From: CAWKMN01 sp963850765
Lineage (GTDB): Bacteria > Chloroflexota > Anaerolineae > Aggregatilineales > Aggregatilineaceae
Reading direction: 5' to 3'
Length of the DNA: 64,000 bases
NCBI GenBank assembly: GCA_963850765.1
Contig: CAWKMN010000009.1
Span: forward strand, 496,001 to 560,000
How positions within the stretch are numbered: position 1 is the first letter of the stretch; each line of letters begins with the position of its first letter. Positions 10,582-18,439 of the stretch are shown here, piece after piece. The notes beneath the pieces were generated by a model that ran no database searches, was not told the DNA's origin, and saw only the letters and a program-made list of their open reading frames with translations. The position numbers and the translations under genes were made by a program.

Positions 10582-11670
10582 TTACAATATCTCGTCCAGA
10601 TGGATACCGCGCGCCGCTGCCCGTGCCATGCCCCATTCGCGCTCAGTAACCGGCACCGGCTTGATCTCGTGATCCGGCCGGCGTGCCAACGCGATCGCGC
10701 CTTCGGGGCAGTTCAGCACGCACAGCCCGCAGCCCACACAGCGCATCCGGTTGACCGCCATGATCCCGTCGTCATTCAGCGCCAGCGCGCTGAACTGGCA
10801 GGCGTCTGCGCAGGTTTCGCAGCTCGTGCAGCGGTCCGCGTCGATCTGGCTGGCGAACGGCGAGCGCGCGACGACGTTGGACATCCCCAGCTCGCTGACG
10901 CCGCGCAGGATTCCACACGAGCACGTACAGCAGTTGCAGATGTACGACACGCCGTCACGGTAGTTGCCGAGTGTGTGCACCATCCCGGCTTCGGCTACGC
11001 GCTGCAAGGTCGCGAGGGCTTCGTCGCGCGTCAGGACGTGCAGCCACGTCGCCTGGTCAAATGCGCCCGGCGTCTGACTCAGCGCCATGCAGGTATTCTC
11101 AATCGCATGTTCGCACGGCTCGCCAATCAGCGCCTTTTGTTTGCGACACATGCAGTCCAGCACGGCCCACGCCTGCGCCTGGTTGACGATGCCAGCGGCG
11201 CTTTCGTGCGGGTGGATGGTGATGTCGATCGGGATGCTCTGGTTCACCGGGATCACACGGTGATACTGCGGCTCCACGGTATTCACGTGGACAAACGCCT
11301 GCGTGTAATAATCTTCGAAGAGGTGCGCCAGTTCCGCGTCGATCACGGGGCCCTGCGCTTCGTAAATGCCGACGACGAAGGGCATCAGGCTGTATCCCAG
11401 CCCGCCGTCGATTGGTCCGACTCCGATCAATCCGCGCCGCGCCATACTCTTGAGCATGTCGCGCGTCGCTTTCGGATCGCGGCCCAGACGTGCGGCGATC
11501 TGCGCGGATGTTTCTTTGGTCATGCGGAGCTGGGCGGCGAGTGCCGCTTCTTCGGGCGTGTAGAGCTTTTGCAGCAGCCGGATTTCCGCGCCATCCGGCG
11601 CTGGCGGGAAACCGTTCGGCAGGCTGTTCAGTCGTTCCGCGAGTTGGTGATAGGGTGTTTGCTCGTTCAT
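10582..11670 (-). CDS. 2[4Fe-4S] ferredoxin-type protein with N-terminal winged-helix-like region
   Basis: A 362-residue cytoplasmic protein. The N-terminus (AALAAQLRMTKETSAQIAAR, followed by DMLKSMARRGLIGV) reads like a MarR/ArsR-type winged helix. The middle holds a cysteine-rich part (DCMCRKQKALIGEPCEH and YICNCCTCSCGIL). The C-terminus has two classical 4Fe-4S motifs, CTSCETCADACQF and CVGCGLCVLNCPEG. ATG at 11670 has AAGAGA before it; the Met six codons upstream lacks a ribosome site. Related proteins are annotated only as 4Fe-4S binding. A role in electron transfer or redox sensing is inference. No obvious oxidoreductase partner is adjacent. Confidence 0.85.
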   Translation of the reverse strand: MNEQTPYHQLAERLNSLPNGFPPAPDGAEIRLLQKLYTPEEAALAAQLRMTKETSAQIAARLGRDPKATRDMLKSMARRGLIGVGPIDGGLGYSLMPFVVGIYEAQGPVIDAELAHLFEDYYTQAFVHVNTVEPQYHRVIPVNQSIPIDITIHPHESAAGIVNQAQAWAVLDCMCRKQKALIGEPCEHAIENTCMALSQTPGAFDQATWLHVLTRDEALATLQRVAEAGMVHTLGNYRDGVSYICNCCTCSCGILRGVSELGMSNVVARSPFASQIDADRCTSCETCADACQFSALALNDDGIMAVNRMRCVGCGLCVLNCPEGAIALARRPDHEIKPVPVTEREWGMARAAARGIHLDEIL

Positions 11671-11684
11671 AAAGTCTCTTTTCG

Positions 11685-11972
11685 TCATGATTTGATCGGA
11701 TCCAGTGGCAGAGCAATTGCTGCTGCATCTTCTCCCATCGTCAGCATAGAGACGGCGGGGGTATGATAAAGGCTGATGCGGTCTATATCCTCAATGAGGA
11801 AGTAGGTATGATACAAGTCTGGAGCTAAAATATATCCCTTTTCCTCGTCCGACATTCCGGTTTGCAGGACTGCCAGATCGAGAAACCGCTCTTTTTCGGC
11901 ATTTGGAACTTGCCTTGATTCAGCCACCGTGATCACGCTGCTACAGGCTGATTTGGGGCCGCTCCAATTCAT
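11685..11972 (-). CDS. hypothetical protein
   Basis: A 95-residue protein with MTMGEDAAAIALPLDPIKS near the end and YHTYFLIEDIDRISLYHTPA in the middle. The start overlaps the preceding stop as ATGA, implying translational coupling with the 11969-12238 gene. The two could also be one gene split by an indel, since frameshifts are common here. No family recognised. Confidence 0.55.
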   Translation of the reverse strand: MNWSGPKSACSSVITVAESRQVPNAEKERFLDLAVLQTGMSDEEKGYILAPDLYHTYFLIEDIDRISLYHTPAVSMLTMGEDAAAIALPLDPIKS

Positions 11973-12238
11973 CTGAAATACCTGTATGCAAAACGAAGCA
12001 GCAGAAGTATAGGTTTTGGCAGCTCATCTGGTAATGTCCACCAGAATACATCGGGCTGAATCACAAACGTTACATATCCCCTCGCCCAGGGATCTACCTC
12101 GATACCCGCAAGGTACAAGTCATGAAGCGTATATCGACTCAGAAAGGTGGGCAGATCAACACCCTGACAGCTATCCCAAGGGATTTCGTCTTTCTGCGTT
12201 TTTTCGAACCACCAGTCAGGGTAATACGGTAAACTCAT
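11969..12238 (-). CDS. hypothetical protein
   Basis: An 89-residue protein, MSLPYYPDWWFEKTQKDEIP, rich in aromatic residues (PDVFWWTLPDELPKPILLLL). It starts three bases after the murE stop and overlaps the next ORF by four bases. No family recognised; possibly the first half of a single split gene with 11685-11972. Confidence 0.55.
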   Translation of the reverse strand: MSLPYYPDWWFEKTQKDEIPWDSCQGVDLPTFLSRYTLHDLYLAGIEVDPWARGYVTFVIQPDVFWWTLPDELPKPILLLLRFAYRYFR

Positions 12239-12241
12239 CGG

Positions 12242-13828
12242 CTACAGCATCCCCGAATCTCGTGCGTTCAGATGCGCCGTGGGCAGCGTGAGCAGCGGCG
12301 CGCCGCGCAGTGCAGCCCGCATCGCTTCACGGTCGTCCCAACGGTACTCGGTCCCGCCAAACGCCATGCTCTGCTCATGGCCCTTGCCACACGCGATCAA
12401 CAGGTCGCCGCGCCGCGCCAGCGAACAGCCCAGCGCCAGCGCCTGACCGCGATCCATCACCCGCCAGAAGGTCTCGCCCTCGACTCCGCCCCGGCTGATC
12501 GCGCCCTGTGCCATCTCGTTCAGGATATTCGCCAGCAACTCGGTCCGTGGGTCTTCGGCGGTCAGGATCACAATATCCGCCAGTTCCGCGCCGACCTCGG
12601 CCATCATGCGGCGTTTCTCCCGATCGCGCAGGCCCGCGCTGCCAAATACCGCAAGCACCCGTCGGTCAGGGCTGATCATCTTGCGCGCAGCTTCGAGCGC
12701 GCGGCGCAGCGCGTTGGGCGTGTGGGCGAAATCCACGATGGCGACAAAATCCTGCCCCTCGTCGATGCGCTCCATCCGGCCAGGGACGGGCGGCATATCG
12801 CGCACGCCCTCGAAGATCGCGCCCCGCAGACGCTCCGAGTCTTCGATCACGGCACTGCACGCCGTCACCGCCGCCAGGATATTCTGTACGTTGAACGCCC
12901 CGACGAGCCGCGTTTCGATCCGCTGCCGGAGTTTATCCACGCCGCAGATCATGAGTCGGGTGGCGTCCGGCTGGTAGTCGATCTCCTCGGCGCGCACATC
13001 CACCGGGTGAACCGGTGTCAGGGCATATTCCAGCACCCGATCGACGCCCTCAGCCATACGCCGGAAAAGGTCCGCGCTCGGATCGTCCGCATTGATCACG
13101 GCGACCTTCGGCACGCCCACCTTGCGATAGGATGATGCGGCCATCTCGAACAGCCGCGCCTTATCGCGCCGGTACTGCTCCCAGGTGCCGTGAAAATCCA
13201 GGTGCTCGTGGGTGACATTGGTCAGCACGGCCACATCGACATCCACGCCGTTGACACGCCCCTGCGCTAATCCATGTGAGGTCGCTTCCAGCACGACGTG
13301 AGTCAGCCCGGCCTCGACCATCCGCGCCAGATACATCTGGACCTCGTGCGCGGGCGGCGTGGTGACGTGCAGCCCCGTTTCGAGCGCATTATCCCCGATG
13401 ATCGCATTCACCGTGCTGATCAACCCGGCGCGGAAGCCTGCCGCCTGCAAAATGCTGTGGATCAGCGTGCAGGTGGTCGTTTTGCCATCGGTGCCCGTCA
13501 CGCCAATCACGACCAGCTTGCGCGCGGGATGGTCATAATACGCGGCGGCCAGCAGGCCCAGTGCCGCGAGTCCATCCTCGACCTGCGCATACGGGGCCGG
13601 ACAGTCGATCTCCGCCGGGGGACGTTCGCCCACCACCGCCACCGCACCCTGTTCGAGCGCCTGCGGGATCAGATCGTGGCCGTCGATATTCGCACCGCGC
13701 CGCGCCAGAAAGACTCCACCCGGCTGGACGTTCTGCGCATTCTCGCTGATCGGGGCGGTGATTTCAGCATCGTGATCGGGAGGGGTGAGCAGTCCGGGGA
13801 GGCCGGCGAGCAGATCGGTGAAATTCAT
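12242..13828 (-). CDS. murE: UDP-MurNAc-peptide ligase MurE
   Basis: MurE adds the third amino acid (a diamino acid) to UDP-MurNAc-L-Ala-D-Glu in the cytoplasm during peptidoglycan synthesis. This 528-residue protein is normal length and intact. Motifs: P-loop VIGVTGTDGKTTTCTLIHS, substrate loop VLEATSHGLAQGRV, NVTHEHLDFHGTWEQYRRDK (with the lysine that is carbamylated in the family), and the C-terminal EDPRTE where meso-DAP enzymes have DNPR. The retained Arg leans toward a DAP-like substrate, but Asn is replaced and other diamino acids occur in Chloroflexota, so specificity is open. The gene stands alone, without the usual murF/mraY cluster. Confidence 0.95.
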   Translation of the reverse strand: MNFTDLLAGLPGLLTPPDHDAEITAPISENAQNVQPGGVFLARRGANIDGHDLIPQALEQGAVAVVGERPPAEIDCPAPYAQVEDGLAALGLLAAAYYDHPARKLVVIGVTGTDGKTTTCTLIHSILQAAGFRAGLISTVNAIIGDNALETGLHVTTPPAHEVQMYLARMVEAGLTHVVLEATSHGLAQGRVNGVDVDVAVLTNVTHEHLDFHGTWEQYRRDKARLFEMAASSYRKVGVPKVAVINADDPSADLFRRMAEGVDRVLEYALTPVHPVDVRAEEIDYQPDATRLMICGVDKLRQRIETRLVGAFNVQNILAAVTACSAVIEDSERLRGAIFEGVRDMPPVPGRMERIDEGQDFVAIVDFAHTPNALRRALEAARKMISPDRRVLAVFGSAGLRDREKRRMMAEVGAELADIVILTAEDPRTELLANILNEMAQGAISRGGVEGETFWRVMDRGQALALGCSLARRGDLLIACGKGHEQSMAFGGTEYRWDDREAMRAALRGAPLLTLPTAHLNARDSGML

Positions 13829-14048
13829 GGTTCAACACCTTTGGATGACTAGGGCCCGTGCTGCTCCCATTGTATCCCTACTGATGGCGGAAATCCAAAG
13901 GCACAGAGCGCCCCTCACCCCAGCCTCTCCCCGGCCGAGCCAGGGAGAGGGAATCCCTCGGCGTGGCGGCTCCCCCTCTCCGCGCGTGGAGAGGGGGACG
14001 GGGGGTGAGGTCGAAACTAATGGCTAATCGCTAACAGCTAACCGCCCG
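13829..14048. repeat. repeat-filled intergenic region
   Basis: Contains a double C-rich hairpin block (13911-14010, with CCCCTCTCC-GCGCGT-GGAGAGGGG) and a tandem tract of GCTAA/CGCTAAC units (14020-14046) that ends at the stop of the aldo/keto reductase. Confidence 0.75.
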
Positions 14049-14999
14049 CTACGCACTCGCCGTGTTGAGCCGCCGCATCTGCTCATCCGTCAAATGGACG
14101 TTCAGCGCGTCGAGATTCTCTTGCAGCTGTTCGGGCGTGCTGGCCGCGATCAGAGGCAGCACGGGCGGATCGCTCTGCCGCATCCACGCCAGGACCACCT
14201 GATTCGGCGTGCTGTTCGTTTCGCGCGCGACCGCCCGCAGCACCGCCAGTCGCGCCTCATTGTCGGGTGCGTCGTAGGTCTCGGAGATCGAGCGATCCGC
14301 GCGGGTGTACGCGCCGCCGAGCAGCACCCCATAGGCCAGCAGCGTGAAATCGTGTTTGCGCCAGCGCGCGTAATCCAGCATCTCTTCGGTGACGGGTTCC
14401 TGTGCTGCGACGTCACGACGTCCATAACGCGGCGGCAGGTAGGTGTGGCGCTGCTGCAAGCAGCAGAACTGTGCCCACTCGTGGAGCTTGCTCAGCGTGT
14501 GGGCGCGTTCCAGCCGGTAGGCGAGGTAATTGCTCGCGCCGATGAAACGCACTTTGCCCGCCTGCACCAGCCGATCCAGTGCTTCCAGCGTCTCGTGCAG
14601 CGGCGTCTGGCGATCGTCCACGTGCGTATAATACAGGTCGATGGCGTCCACGCCAAGCCGCTTCAGGCTCTTGTCGCATTCGGCTTCGATCAGCTGCGCC
14701 GTGAGCCGGCGTGGGACATCCTGGTACTCAAAGCCGACCTTGGTGGCGACGAACAGCCGGTCCCGGTTGCCGCGATCGTGCATCCAGTGGCCCAGAACCG
14801 TCTCGCTCTCGCCGCCCTTGAAACCGGTAATCCAATGGGCATAGATGTTCGCCGTATCGATGAAGGTGCCGCCCGCGTCCACGTACTGATCGAGCAGCCG
14901 GAACGAGGTCGGTTCGTCCTGCCGCGTGCCGATATACATCGCGCCGAAACACAGCGCGCTGACCTGGTTGCCGGTGTTCCCAAGGGCTGCCGTTTCCAT
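14049..14999 (-). CDS. aldo/keto reductase
   Basis: A 316-residue NADPH-dependent carbonyl reductase with the (beta/alpha)8 fold. It shows GGTFIDTANIYAHW (the D and Y of the catalytic tetrad), LFVATKVGFEYQD (the catalytic Lys), DAIDLYYTHVDDRQTPLHET (the His), VRFIGASNYLAYRLERA, and the NADPH-binding end LPLIAASTPEQLQENLDAL. Length and motif order are normal. The gene is divergent from the DUF2079-type gene, with 76 bases between starts that hold a TATAAT. Physiological substrate unknown. Confidence 0.93.
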   Translation of the reverse strand: METAALGNTGNQVSALCFGAMYIGTRQDEPTSFRLLDQYVDAGGTFIDTANIYAHWITGFKGGESETVLGHWMHDRGNRDRLFVATKVGFEYQDVPRRLTAQLIEAECDKSLKRLGVDAIDLYYTHVDDRQTPLHETLEALDRLVQAGKVRFIGASNYLAYRLERAHTLSKLHEWAQFCCLQQRHTYLPPRYGRRDVAAQEPVTEEMLDYARWRKHDFTLLAYGVLLGGAYTRADRSISETYDAPDNEARLAVLRAVARETNSTPNQVVLAWMRQSDPPVLPLIAASTPEQLQENLDALNVHLTDEQMRRLNTASA

Positions 15000-15038
15000 A
15001 ATATTATTCTCCTCAAATGGTTCATGGCTCGGCTGTGG

Positions 15039-15044
15039 TATAAT
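15039..15044 (+). promoter_or_regulatory. candidate -10 (TATAAT) for the DUF2079-type gene
   Basis: A perfect TATAAT 32 bases before the ATG at 15076. The -35 region is weak. Lies in the divergent interval between two genes. Confidence 0.4.
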
Positions 15045-15075
15045 CGCCCGCCGGATCTTGTCTCCGCTGAATGAA

Positions 15076-16575
15076 ATGAATTATAGAATGACTCCTGTTA
15101 TCCCGCGCCTGAGCCGCCCATCGATCCTGATCCTTGCCCTGATCGCTGGGTACATCGTCACGTTTTCCGTGCTCGCGGTGGGCCGCTACGAACGTTATAA
15201 CGCGACAGGCTGGGATCTGGGCATCTACACGCAGGTGACATGGAACACGGCGCACGGGCGAATCCTGCAAAATACTGTTGCCGAACAGGATAACTTTCTG
15301 AGCATCCACGCGCCGTATATCGTCATCCTGCTGGCTCCGCTGATGTGGCTATGGGCCGACGCGCGGCTGCTGCTGATCGCGCAGACGGTGCTGCTCGCGC
15401 TGGGCGCGTGGCCGGTCGCGCGGCTGGCCGGGCGTCGTTTGGGGCGCGGTTGGATCGCCGTATTTTTCGCCGCGCTGTGGCTGATCTATCCGGCGCTTGG
15501 CTGGATCAGCCGCTGGGATTTCCACGGGATCACCCCGGCCGCAACCTTTTTAGCCTTCGCCTTTGAGGCGGCCGATCGCCGTGCGTGGCGGCAGACAGAC
15601 GGCTGGCTGCTGCTGGCGCTGTTGTGCAAAGAAGAAGTCGGGCTGAACGTGGCGGCTTTCGCGATTTTTACGGCCTGGCCTATCAGCGCCACCGGGGAGT
15701 CTGCGCGGCATGGTTCGTGTTAGGGATCGGCTGGTTTGTCGGCCACGCCTTTATCCTCTTCCCGGCGCTGAGCGAGGTGGACCCGGATCTGCCCATCCAT
15801 GCCGTGCGCTACCAGTGGCTGCTCGACGGCGACTGGCAGCAGATCGCGGACCATCTCGCCGGGCCGGTGATGCGCCATAAGCTCGTGTATCTGGTCGAAC
15901 TGCTGCTGCCGCTGGCGTTTGTGCCGCTGCTGGCCCCCACCGCGCTGATCCCTGCGCTGCCGACGCTCGCGCTCAGCCTGCTCTCGGCGTGCGAGGAGCA
16001 GGGCAGCATCTATCTGCACTACAACGCGCCGGTGATCCCCGCGCTCATGGTCGCCGCGGTCTTCGGGCTGGCGTGGCTGGAGCAGCGCTTCAAACACGGC
16101 CTGCGCCTGGGCGTGTTCATTCTGGCCTGTACCAGCCTGCTCGCGTGGATCGCCTACAATCCGCTGTTCGGCTCGGCTGAGAAGTCGCATGTCTACGGGT
16201 GGGAAGCGGGCGCGCATCGGGACGCGCTCAACGAGGTCAAGGATCTGATCCCGGCGGATGCGTGTGTCGTGGCCGAAAATAACATCCAGCCGCATTACAG
16301 CACACGCCGCGAATCGTATGTCATCGGCGCGCGAGGGACCGGCCCAGTGGGGGACGCGGACGGCTGTACCTACATGATCGTGGATCTGGGCGATCACCGT
16401 TTTGATGATTTTGTCGTGAACGAAGACGTCGCCTGCTACCAGTTCTGGTCGCAAAAGCGCGCCCCGATCTATTTCCGCGATACCGTGGTGGTGCTCCAGT
16501 GGGGACTCCGCCGAGGCCGATCCGGCAGGCGTGGCAGCAGATGGATGCGTACTGCGCGGGGCTTGGGGACGGTAG
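15076..16575 (+). CDS. DUF2079-type multi-spanning membrane protein (frameshifted)
   Basis: An integral membrane protein of about 500 residues. The first part (ATG 15076 or 15088) has hydrophobic helices such as PSILILALIAGYIVTFSVLA and the motif GWDLGIYTQVTWNTAHGRIL followed by FLSIHAPYI, typical of DUF2079. The frame breaks near 15665: with one more T in the five-T run the protein continues YGLAYQRHRGVCAAWFVLGI and on through HYNAPVIPALMVAAVFGLAW to the soluble end CTYMIVDLGDHRFDDF. The C-terminus is uncertain. The printed frame runs to 16703 across a repeat; dropping one G after CTCCAGT gives a stop at 16573-16575, just before the repeat, which I prefer. Family function is unknown; some members sit near glycosyltransferases. 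Confidence 0.8.
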
Positions 16576-16578
16576 ACC

Positions 16579-16633
16579 CCGCCGGGCCGTGCAACGACCC
16601 GGCTATATACCGGAAGCGCCCTAAAGGACGCTG
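16579..16633 (-). repeat. two-hairpin REP-like element (copy 2, beside transposase 3' end)
   Basis: Plus strand reads hairpin B (16581-16603; stem GCCGGG-C-CGT / ACG-A-CCCGGC with one C.A mismatch and a GCA loop), then TATATACCGGA, then hairpin A AGCGCCCTAAAGGACGCT (16615-16632). The transposase stop codon (complement of 16621-16623) lies inside hairpin A. Confidence 0.9.
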
Positions 16634-17062
16634 GACGGCAGCACGCCGGGCGGTCCGTCGTCCTCTTCCGTGCAGATCTCCAAAACCGAGTGACGTCGTG
16701 TGAAAGATGATGCTCTTTTTGATGCCGAACATATCTCACGACCCAATGTAAGTGTTTTTCACCGAAGGTCATCACCCCGTATCCAGTCTGCCAGCCAAAA
16801 TCAATGGTCAAGTGATGGTTGACCACATGGCTTGATCGCCCTTTCGCTTCACCCACCAGTGATGCAACGGCCAGTCGTGGTGGAATGGCTGCCACAATAT
16901 GAATATGATCGGCAATCCCATTGAGCGCATAAACGAGAGCGCCCATCTCGCAGGCTTTGCCCATCAGCGCAGGGTACAAGACAGTTTCGACTTCCGGGGT
17001 TATGAGCGCTCCCGGTATTTGGTTGCCCAGACAATGTGATAGAACGTGCGCCAGTACGTCAC
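16621..17062 (-). CDS. REP-associated tyrosine transposase (IS200/IS605-like, frameshifted)
   Basis: A Y1-type HUH endonuclease of about 147 residues. From a GTG at 17062 with AGGAGGAG upstream it reads VTYWRTFYHIVWATKYRE, then changes frame near 17010 to ITPEVETVLYPALMGKACEM. It continues through the HUH motif ADHIHIVAAIPP, the RAYT-type FGWQTGYGVMTFGEKHLHW and the catalytic tyrosine region VRYVRHQKEHH. A second frame change near 16700 gives a normal acidic tail, SVLEICTEEDDGPPG. Such enzymes cut single-stranded DNA at REP hairpins. Here the gene sits between REP-like copies in the same orientation (16579-16633 and 17099-17153). It could be active if the frameshifts are sequencing errors. 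Confidence 0.85.
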
Positions 17063-17098
17063 CCGCTCCTCCTCAAATCGGCGTATCGTTCATCCGCC

Positions 17099-17153
17099 CC
17101 GCCGGGCCGTGCAACGACCCGGCTATCGACCGAAAGCGCCCTAAAGGACGCTG
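17099..17153 (-). repeat. two-hairpin REP-like element (copy 3, upstream of transposase)
   Basis: Hairpin B 17101-17123 is identical in sequence to that of copy 2, and hairpin A AGCGCCCTAAAGGACGCT (17135-17152) is also identical; only the linker differs (TATCGACCGA). Same orientation as copy 2, so the transposase is bounded by direct repeats of about 54 bases. Confidence 0.9.
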
Positions 17154-17166
17154 ACCGCTCGCCGGC

Positions 17167-17222
17167 CAGGGTCGCTCGCGGCCCTTCCGATATAGAGCCG
17201 GGGGCTTGCAGCCCCTGGCGTC
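17167..17222 (+). repeat. two-hairpin REP-like element (copy 4, inverted next to copy 3)
   Basis: Hairpin A AGGGTCGCTCGCGGCCCT (17168-17185), linker TCCGATATAGA, hairpin B 17197-17219 with a GCCGGGGGCT stem and loop TGC. Opposite orientation to copy 3, so the two form a head-to-head pair like a BIME. Confidence 0.88.
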
Positions 17223-17268
17223 ATAGTCCCATTATCGCCTTTTTTCGCCCCGACGCATGCACACGATC

Positions 17269-17304
17269 AAAAACGCCAGCGATCGCTAGGATCCCTGGCG
17301 TTTT
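17269..17304 (-). terminator. intrinsic terminator after the F0 ATP synthase operon
   Basis: AAAACGCCAG and CTGGCGTTTT form a perfect 10-bp stem around a 15-base loop. On the minus strand a T run follows the stem, 24 bases after the stop of the b-delta gene. It ends the operon before any F1 gene. Confidence 0.8.
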
Positions 17305-17327
17305 GTCTCAATGGGAAAGGTTACAAA

Positions 17328-18029
17328 TCACCGCAGCTGCGCCGCCAGCGACGACAGATCGCCGCGCACGCTGCCATCCACGACCTTGTCGCCCGCCCGC
17401 AGGATCAGGCCGCCCAGGATCTCGGGCTCGACGCGCGCCTCGACCTCACTCGCGCCCGTCACGCGCTTGACCTCGGCAAGTTCCTCATTAGTGAGCGGCA
17501 CCGCGCTGACCACCGTCACACTGCGACCCAGTCCAGCCGCCCCAGCGGGTACGTCGGTGAAAAACCGTTTGACGACCGCCCGTTGCTGCTGCGCATCCAG
17601 CGATTCCCCGATCACCCGTTCCGCCGCCGCCATCGCCAGATCCGCGATCTGTTCGCGGGTCTCGCTCAGGATGCGGTTGCGTTCCTCTTCGGCCTGGGCG
17701 CGTGCCTGGGCGCGAATCTGATCGGCTTCCTGGCGGGCTTCCTGCAGGGCCTGTTTGCCCTGTTCTTCTCCACGCTGACGGGCATCTTCGACCACCTTCT
17801 GACCTTCGACCTGGGCCTGACGCAGCAGCTTATCGCGCTCGCGCTCGGCGTTCTCCCGCGCTTCTTCGGCGGCGCGGGCATCTTCCAGCCCCTGCGCGAT
17901 CCGGGCGGCGCGTTCGTCCAGCATCTTCGTGACGCGCGGCCACACCAGCCGCGACAGGATGAAGAAGATGATGCCGAAGTTCAGCAGTTGGAACAGAAAG
18001 AAACCCAGATTAATCCCTAGTTTGTCCAC
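17328..18029 (-). CDS. atpF: F0F1 ATP synthase b subunit fused to delta C-terminal region
   Basis: A 233-residue peripheral-stalk protein. Residues 1-30 hold one membrane helix (LGFFLFQLLNFGIIFFILSR) followed by a long charged coiled coil (RAARIAQGLEDARAAEEARE and onward), as in subunit b. From about residue 165 it changes to a delta/OSCP C-terminal motif: VTVVSAVPLTNEELAEVKR and EVEARVEPEILGGLILRAGD, ending DGSVRGDLSSLAAQL. So one protein appears to join b with the C-terminal part of delta. A full-length delta N-terminal bundle is not present and no separate delta gene is nearby. It follows atpE by 18 bases and is the last gene before a strong terminator. Confidence 0.9.
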   Translation of the reverse strand: MDKLGINLGFFLFQLLNFGIIFFILSRLVWPRVTKMLDERAARIAQGLEDARAAEEARENAERERDKLLRQAQVEGQKVVEDARQRGEEQGKQALQEARQEADQIRAQARAQAEEERNRILSETREQIADLAMAAAERVIGESLDAQQQRAVVKRFFTDVPAGAAGLGRSVTVVSAVPLTNEELAEVKRVTGASEVEARVEPEILGGLILRAGDKVVDGSVRGDLSSLAAQLR

Positions 18030-18047
18030 ATGATCCTCCTGGATCCG

Positions 18048-18293
18048 TTACATCACGAACAGGATGATCAGGGCGACCACCAGCGCATAAATAGCGACGG
18101 CTTCGGCAAACGCGATGCCCAGGATCATGTTGCTGATAATCTGGCCGGACGCATCCGGGTTGCGGCCAATCGCCGTCAGCGCGCCCTGGACAACCAGGCC
18201 GATGCCGATACCCGGCCCAATCACGCCGATCATCGCCAGACCTGCGCCGATGGTTTTCATCGCAGTGATGAAGTCTTCGCCATTAATTTCCAT
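18048..18293 (-). CDS. atpE: F0F1 ATP synthase c subunit
   Basis: An 81-residue hairpin protein of the rotor ring: two membrane helices, GLAMIGVIGPGIGIGLVVQG and ISNMILGIAFAEAVAIYALV, joined by the polar loop AIGRNPDAS. The ion-binding carboxylate is the Glu in AFAEAVAIYALV. The residue after it is Ala, not Thr/Ser, and the first helix lacks the usual Gln, so the sodium-binding signature is absent and protons are the likely ion. Normal length and intact. Upstream gap (18294-18439) holds a tandem tract. Confidence 0.95.
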   Translation of the reverse strand: MEINGEDFITAMKTIGAGLAMIGVIGPGIGIGLVVQGALTAIGRNPDASGQIISNMILGIAFAEAVAIYALVVALIILFVM

Positions 18294-18360
18294 TCAAGTC
18301 CTCCTGATAGAGTAGGTACAAAAGCCAGACCTTTATGGTCAGAATAAACAACCGTGAAAA

Positions 18361-18438
18361 AGCTGTCAGCGTTCAGCCTTCAGCTATCAGCCTTTAGCTT
18401 TGGGCTTTTAGCTAATGGCTAATCGCTAAAGCTAATGG
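18361..18438. repeat. short-period tandem tract between atpB and atpE
   Basis: Repeats of CAGC/TTCAGC and GCTAATCGCTAA-like units, e.g. CAGCGTTCAGCCTTCAGC and AGCTAATGGCTAATCGC, start right after the atpB stop at 18440 on the minus strand. They separate two genes of one operon. Confidence 0.6.
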
Positions 18439-18439
18439 C

